Assembly: GCF_021173675.1 (NCBI RefSeq)
Contig: NZ_JAIHON010000006.1
Coordinates: 558,001-622,000 of the forward strand
Direction: 5' to 3'
DNA length: 64,000 bases
From: Streptomyces lincolnensis
GTDB taxonomy: Bacteria > Actinomycetota > Actinomycetes > Streptomycetales > Streptomycetaceae
In this document: in pieces, positions 60,494 to 64,000 of the stretch
Layout of the letters: each line of letters begins with the position of its first letter
How positions within the stretch are numbered: position 1 is the stretch's first letter
The notes under the pieces: generated by a model
The model's database searches: none
Told to the model about the DNA's origin: nothing
Seen by the model: only the letters and a program-made list of their open reading frames with translations
Made by a program: the position numbers and the translations under genes

Positions 60494-60705
60494 CGGCGGT
60501 AGTTCCCCTTGTCCTCGAAGAGATCGAGGTCGAAGGCGCCCTCATCCGCCGACGCCCGCAGGCGCGTGAGCGCCAGAGCGCGCCGCCGGTTCTCCAGCAC
60601 CTCGCGCAGCGCGGAGTTCACCGTCTCCTTCTTGGTGCTGGTGCCGAGGGCCTTGGCCACGTCCGCGACCAGCTGGTCGTCGAGGTCGATCACGGTTCGG
60701 CTCAT
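60490..60705 (-). CDS. vapB: VapB-type antitoxin (ribbon-helix-helix)
   Basis: A 71-residue antitoxin: N-terminal ribbon-helix-helix (MSRTVIDLDDQLVADVAKALGTSTKKETVNSALREVLE) and a C-terminal toxin-binding tail (GAFDLDLFEDKGNYRR). The ATG at 60705 follows GGAGGTGC. It would neutralise VapC and repress the pair by binding the palindrome upstream. Confidence 0.92.
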   Translation of the reverse strand: MSRTVIDLDDQLVADVAKALGTSTKKETVNSALREVLENRRRALALTRLRASADEGAFDLDLFEDKGNYRR

Positions 60706-60720
60706 GGGCGCACCTCCATG

Positions 60721-60747
60721 GATATCAACACTGCCATCAATGATATC
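60721..60747 (-). promoter_or_regulatory. Palindromic operator of the vapBC operon
   Basis: GATATCA (60721-60727) and TGATATC (60741-60747) are perfect inverted half-sites 13 bp apart, 16 bp upstream of the vapB ATG. This is A+T-rich for the region, so it may also include the promoter. Autoregulation by VapB is typical. Confidence 0.65.
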
Positions 60748-60950
60748 TACGCTACCTGCCTCCATCTCGACGGGACACAAGGGCCGCCGGGATGCCCACC
60801 CACGGGATCCGCCCCCAGCTCGGGAAGCGACGGCGCTTGACGTTGCCGCACCGCGCGGGTGTGAGGTGCGCTACGGAGCCGAATGAAAGGTGGGGAAGCG
60901 GCAATGTTCCCCTTCATGCCCCGCACGAACCTCCCCTTTCAGGTGACGCC

Positions 60951-62069
60951 ATGACGGCGGTGACCCGGGTGACCGGGACACCGCCGGCCACCGAGACCGC
61001 CGCTCCCGCTCCCGCCGCTTCCCCGTCCGCCGCGCTGCCCTCGCTGCCCTCCCTCACCGGACTACGGTGGATGGCCGCGCTGCTGGTCTTCGGGCTGCAC
61101 GTGCACAACTTCGGCTACTTCGGCGGCACCGCCGGCCGCATAGTGAACTGGGCCTTCGGGGCGGGCTCCACCGGGGTGTCGTTCTTCTTCGTGCTGTCGG
61201 GGTTCGTACTGATGTGGTCCGCGCGGCCCGGCGACCGCGCGCCCGCCTTCTGGCGACGGCGCATGGCCCGCATCCTCCCGGTGCACCTGGTCACCGCAGC
61301 GATCGCCCTGGTCATGGCGTACACCCTGGCCCGTCCGGCGATACCCACGCCGGAACAGGCCGTCGCCAACATCCTGCTGGTGCACTCCTGGTGGCGCCCG
61401 TGGTGGCAGACGCTCGACCCGGTCAGCTGGTCACTGGCCTGCGAGGCCTTCTTCTACGCCCTCTTCCCCCTGCTGGCCCTGCTGCTGCGCCGCCTCGGCG
61501 CCCGCGGCTCGGCGGCGCTGGCCGGGGCGTCGGTGCTGACGATCCTGGTGCTGGGCTGGGCGGACGCCCACCACTGGACGGACCACCCCCTCTACTCCTT
61601 CCCCGCCGCCCGCCTGCCCGAGTTCGTCCTCGGCCTCGCCGTGGCCCGGCTGGTGCTCCTGGACCGCTGGCGCGGCCCCGGCCTGGAGGCCTCGCTGGCC
61701 CTAGCGATCATCGGCTACTTCCTCGTACCGCAGGTCAGCCACGGCTACGGCGCCACCACCTGCACCGTCGTCGGTTTCGCCGTACTCATCCCGGCCGCGG
61801 CAGTCGCCGACCTGAAAGGCCAGCCCTCGCTGTGGCGGCACCGCCGGCTGGTGAGGCTGGGTGAGCTCTCCTTCGCCTTCTACATGGTCCACCTGCTGGT
61901 GATGGCGGCGGCCACCCACCTGTTCGGCACCTCCCCCCGCTTCGGCCCGCTGGCGGGCCTGGCGGCCACCACCCTCACGTTCGCCGTGGCGCTCGGACTG
62001 GCGTGGGTGCTGTACGAGGCGGTGGAATGTCCCGCGAGAAGGTGGTTGCTGCGAGGCAGGAGGCCCTGA
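60951..62069 (+). CDS. Acyltransferase family 3 membrane protein
   Basis: A 372-residue polytopic protein of the OafA/acyltransferase-3 family with about nine or ten TM helices. The signature LTGLRWMAALLVFGLHVHNFGYF (residues ~35-57) and RRRMARILPVHLVTAAIALV are conserved; the His in HVHN and the Arg of RRMARI are the usual catalytic-region residues. It would transfer acyl groups to a sugar or natural product. The stop overlaps the start of the P450 gene (TGATG), so both act in one pathway or are at least cotranslated. Confidence 0.9.
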   Translation: MTAVTRVTGTPPATETAAPAPAASPSAALPSLPSLTGLRWMAALLVFGLHVHNFGYFGGTAGRIVNWAFGAGSTGVSFFFVLSGFVLMWSARPGDRAPAFWRRRMARILPVHLVTAAIALVMAYTLARPAIPTPEQAVANILLVHSWWRPWWQTLDPVSWSLACEAFFYALFPLLALLLRRLGARGSAALAGASVLTILVLGWADAHHWTDHPLYSFPAARLPEFVLGLAVARLVLLDRWRGPGLEASLALAIIGYFLVPQVSHGYGATTCTVVGFAVLIPAAAVADLKGQPSLWRHRRLVRLGELSFAFYMVHLLVMAAATHLFGTSPRFGPLAGLAATTLTFAVALGLAWVLYEAVECPARRWLLRGRRP

Positions 62070-63364
62070 TGGATACGGTCGATTCGGTGCCGCCAATACC
62101 GCCGGTGCCGCCCTCGCGACCCTTGCCGTCTGCGCCACCCTCGCCGCCCTCGCCGCCCTCGCCGTCCTTCCCGCTCGGCGCGGCGACCACGCTCGCGGAG
62201 CTCGCCCAGGACCCGCACCCGCGGCTGGCGGAGCTGCGCGCCCACGAACCGGTGTCCTGGCTGCCCGAGCTGAACGGCTGGCTGGTGACACGCCGCGACC
62301 TCGCGCTGAACGTGATGCGGGACTCCGCGACCTTCACCGTCGACGACCCCCGCTTCTCCACCGCACAGGTAGTCGGGCCGAGCATGCTGTCCCTGGACGG
62401 CGCGGAGCACACCCGCCACCGGGAACCATTCCAGGCCCCCTTCCGCCCCCGGCAGGTGCACGAGGGCTTCGCGGCGTTCATCGAGCGGGAGACCGACCGA
62501 CTCATCACCGCGCTGGAAGCGGACGGTTCCGCCGAACTGCGCCGCGCCTTCGCCGGCCCGCTCGCCGTAGCCGTCATGACCGAAGCACTAGGACTGACCG
62601 TGGCCGGCACCAGCACGGACACAGTGCTCTCCTGGTACGACTCCATCGTACGGACGGTCTCGGACATCACCGCCGGCCACGAGCCGAGCCCCGACGGCAC
62701 CGCGGCCTACGCCCAGCTACGAGCCGCGGTGGAGGCCACCATCGCCGCCCCGACCGGCACCTCGCTGCTGGCCTCCGCCGCAGGACGCCTGACACCGCCC
62801 GAGGTGGCGTCCAACGCCGCGGTCATGATGTTCGGAGGCATCGAGACCGTAGAAGCAATGATCACCAACGCCCTACTCCACCTACTGCAAAACCCCACCC
62901 AACTCGCCCTGCTCCAGCCCGACTTCGCCCTCCTGGACACCGCGATCGAGGAGTCCCTACGCCTGGAACCCGGCGCCGCCGTCGTAGACCGCTACGCCAC
63001 CCGCGACACGGCCCTGGGCCCGGCCACCATCCACAAGGGCGACCTCGTCACCGTCTCCCTAGCAGCCGCCAACCGCGACCCGGCCACCTTCCCCGACCCC
63101 GACCGCTTCAACATCCACCGCGAAAACCCCCACCTCCACCTCACCTTCGCCCACGGCCCCCACCACTGCATCGCCGCCCACCTGGCCCGCCTCGAAACCC
63201 GCATAGCCCTCCACCGCCTGATCGACCGCCTCCCCACCCTCCGCCTCGACCCAACCCACCCCTCCACACCCCACGGCCTGATCTTCCGCAAGCCACCGAC
63301 TCTGCACGTGCTGTGGGACAGCTCCACGCCTACGCCGAACAGCGAGTTGTCCGGGCCCAGTTGA
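62069..63364 (+). CDS. Cytochrome P450
   Basis: A 431-residue soluble P450. The N-terminal ~40 residues are a Pro/Ser-rich tract (PPIPPVPPSRPLPSAPPSPP). The core shows the I-helix MMFGGIETVEAM (the usual AGxxT is GGIET), the K-helix ExxR as EESLRLEP and the heme loop FAHGPHHCIAAHLARLE with its Cys. The start ATG overlaps the acyltransferase stop, and AGGAGG lies upstream. The second half is extremely C-rich on the coding strand, with more rare CTA and CCA codons than its neighbours, suggesting a different history. The substrate is unknown. Confidence 0.93.
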   Translation: MDTVDSVPPIPPVPPSRPLPSAPPSPPSPPSPSFPLGAATTLAELAQDPHPRLAELRAHEPVSWLPELNGWLVTRRDLALNVMRDSATFTVDDPRFSTAQVVGPSMLSLDGAEHTRHREPFQAPFRPRQVHEGFAAFIERETDRLITALEADGSAELRRAFAGPLAVAVMTEALGLTVAGTSTDTVLSWYDSIVRTVSDITAGHEPSPDGTAAYAQLRAAVEATIAAPTGTSLLASAAGRLTPPEVASNAAVMMFGGIETVEAMITNALLHLLQNPTQLALLQPDFALLDTAIEESLRLEPGAAVVDRYATRDTALGPATIHKGDLVTVSLAAANRDPATFPDPDRFNIHRENPHLHLTFAHGPHHCIAAHLARLETRIALHRLIDRLPTLRLDPTHPSTPHGLIFRKPPTLHVLWDSSTPTPNSELSGPS

Positions 63365-63401
63365 CGACCCAGACGTCGTCGTCCAAGGCCAGGGCTCGGT
63401 T

Positions 63402-63758
63402 TCATTCTTTGCAGGGGCGCAGTGGGCCATTGAACAGATGGCCGACGTTGTTCCACATGAAGCCCTCCCGCCAGTCAGCTCTTCCTGCCGCCCAGCCAAG
63501 GAGTGCCTGCAGGACTTTCTCCTGCGAGACCGTCTGTGTCTGGTAGTGCTCGGCGGCGACGCCGTCCCGGTACTCCAACTGGTAGGTGTTGTTGTCGCGG
63601 AGCAGGACCTGGATGTACCAGTCGCCCTCGCGGTCTTCGTTCTGTCGCTCAAGCACCATGTGCTCATTGCCTCGCCCCAGGTTGGCGAGCATGGTTCCGA
63701 TCCGCGGTTTCGAGGGGCGCTTCACAGCCTGGCCTCGGGCGGTTGTCGCGATCAGCAT
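63402..63758 (-). CDS. Conserved hypothetical protein
   Basis: A ~118-residue soluble protein: MLIATTARGQAVKRPSKPRIGTMLANLGRGNEHMVLERQNEDREGDWYIQVLLRDNNTYQLEYRDGVAAEHYQTQTVSQEKVLQALLGWAAG. I know similar proteins in streptomycetes as unnamed conserved hypotheticals, often in accessory regions; no function is known. I prefer the ATG at 63758 because similar proteins seem to begin near here; a start at 63869 would add 37 residues. There is no signal or membrane segment. Confidence 0.7.
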   Translation of the reverse strand: MLIATTARGQAVKRPSKPRIGTMLANLGRGNEHMVLERQNEDREGDWYIQVLLRDNNTYQLEYRDGVAAEHYQTQTVSQEKVLQALLGWAAGRADWREGFMWNNVGHLFNGPLRPCKE

Positions 63759-63867
63759 GGGCAGATTCTGGTGGGTGGGTCTGACAGTCAGGTGGGGCGC
63801 TCGGGCGCGAGCTTCCAGAGCCCGGGGTTCTACGCGGGACGCGGTGACTGATCTCCCTGGCACAACC

Positions 63868-63896
63868 AAGAGGCCCAGATCCCTGACCTGGGCCTT
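63868..63896 (-). terminator. tRNA terminator-like hairpin
   Basis: An inverted repeat AAGAGGCCCAG / CTGGGCCTT (63868-63878 and 63888-63896), loop of 9, lies a few bases past the CCA end of the tRNA fragment. It looks like the terminator normally found after tRNA genes in this genus, with one bulge. Confidence 0.7.
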
Positions 63897-63901
63897 CAGT
63901 A

Positions 63902-63945
63902 TGGAGCGGGGTGACGAGAGTCGAACTCGCGCTCTCAGCTTGGGA
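63902..63945 (-). tRNA. 3' half of tRNA-Gly(CCC), probable integration-site remnant
   Basis: Read on the minus strand, 63945 to 63902 gives TCCCAAGCTGAGAGCGCGAG, then TTCGACTCTCGTCACCCC, then GCTCCA. This is the anticodon loop, variable region, T-arm and acceptor 3' strand with CCA of a tRNA-Gly(CCC). The 5' half (acceptor 5' strand, D-arm, 5' anticodon stem) is absent from the bases upstream of it, so it cannot be a working tRNA. One extra C in the acceptor and a few differences suggest decay. A terminator-like hairpin follows as for a native tRNA end. It fits the displaced 3' end left after an integrase used this gene. Confidence 0.7.
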
Positions 63946-64000
63946 TGCGACGGCGCTGGACTGGCCCAGCTGCCTCTGACCTGACGCAGAGTTTCCCCCT

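Noticed and set aside
1..64000. CRISPR array, rRNA operon, oriC or complete prophage
   Set aside because: I saw no regularly spaced identical repeats with unique spacers, no rRNA-like sequence, no DnaA-box cluster and no structural phage genes.

Overview
The window is about 72% G+C by eye and coding-dense. Starts are often GTG, neighbouring genes overlap as ATGA, GTGA or TGATG, and the families are typical of a filamentous actinomycete: DmdR-type iron box, ECF41 sigma factor, GAF-ANTAR proteins, DUF5994, MmyB-type regulators, TAP-like hydrolase, and the MoxR/DUF58/transglutaminase set. It is most likely a Streptomyces chromosome. I see no rRNA, CRISPR array or replication origin. The only tRNA sequence is a 3' fragment at the far right.

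Left part (1-31 kb). A siderophore ABC permease pair sits under an iron box (1-2.2 kb), followed by an orphan right end of an IS605/TnpB element (2.29-2.44 kb). Next come an imine-reductase-like gene divergent from a MerR regulator, an ECF41 sigma factor with its oxidoreductase, and a DEAD-box helicase beside a cold-shock protein. A MoxR / DUF58 / transglutaminase-fold / Fn3 membrane cluster follows (8.8-15.5 kb); its transglutaminase-like domain appears to have lost its catalytic residues. Nearby is a large HTH-TM-peptidoglycan-binding-lysozyme-like protein (16.2-17.7 kb) whose expected catalytic Glu is Gln. Then come a duplicated-domain lipoprotein, an FAD monooxygenase with a 115-bp MITE beside it, and a PaoABC-like molybdenum aldehyde oxidoreductase operon with an XdhC maturation factor. 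An alcohol dehydrogenase divergent from an MmyB-type regulator, a polysaccharide deacetylase, a membrane esterase and an L,D-transpeptidase close this part.

Middle part (31-37 kb). A femX-like gene is cut off after about 83 codons. It is followed by a frameshifted IS605-type tnpB, and then by a murJ (lipid II flippase) gene missing its 5' part. The simplest reading is an IS-associated deletion that removed the end of femX and the start of murJ. A two-component system and a lipoprotein follow in the same direction, with a DUF2182 membrane protein just beyond.

Right part (37-64 kb). A DUF2182/DUF1326 pair is followed by a desaturase, two overlapping DUF5994 genes, two GAF-ANTAR regulators and a STAS protein. 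A copper-related stretch runs from 44.9 to 54.4 kb and is interrupted by other genes: PCuAC-like protein, Met/His-rich membrane proteins, ECF sigma factor, TAP-like hydrolase, NarL-type two-component system and CopA ATPase. After it come an exported carbonic anhydrase, a SnoaL-like protein, an HxlR regulator, a large subtilase, a VapBC pair, and an acyltransferase/P450 pair. The window ends at a decayed 3' half of tRNA-Gly(CCC) with its terminator, which may mark the edge of an integrated element lying to the right.
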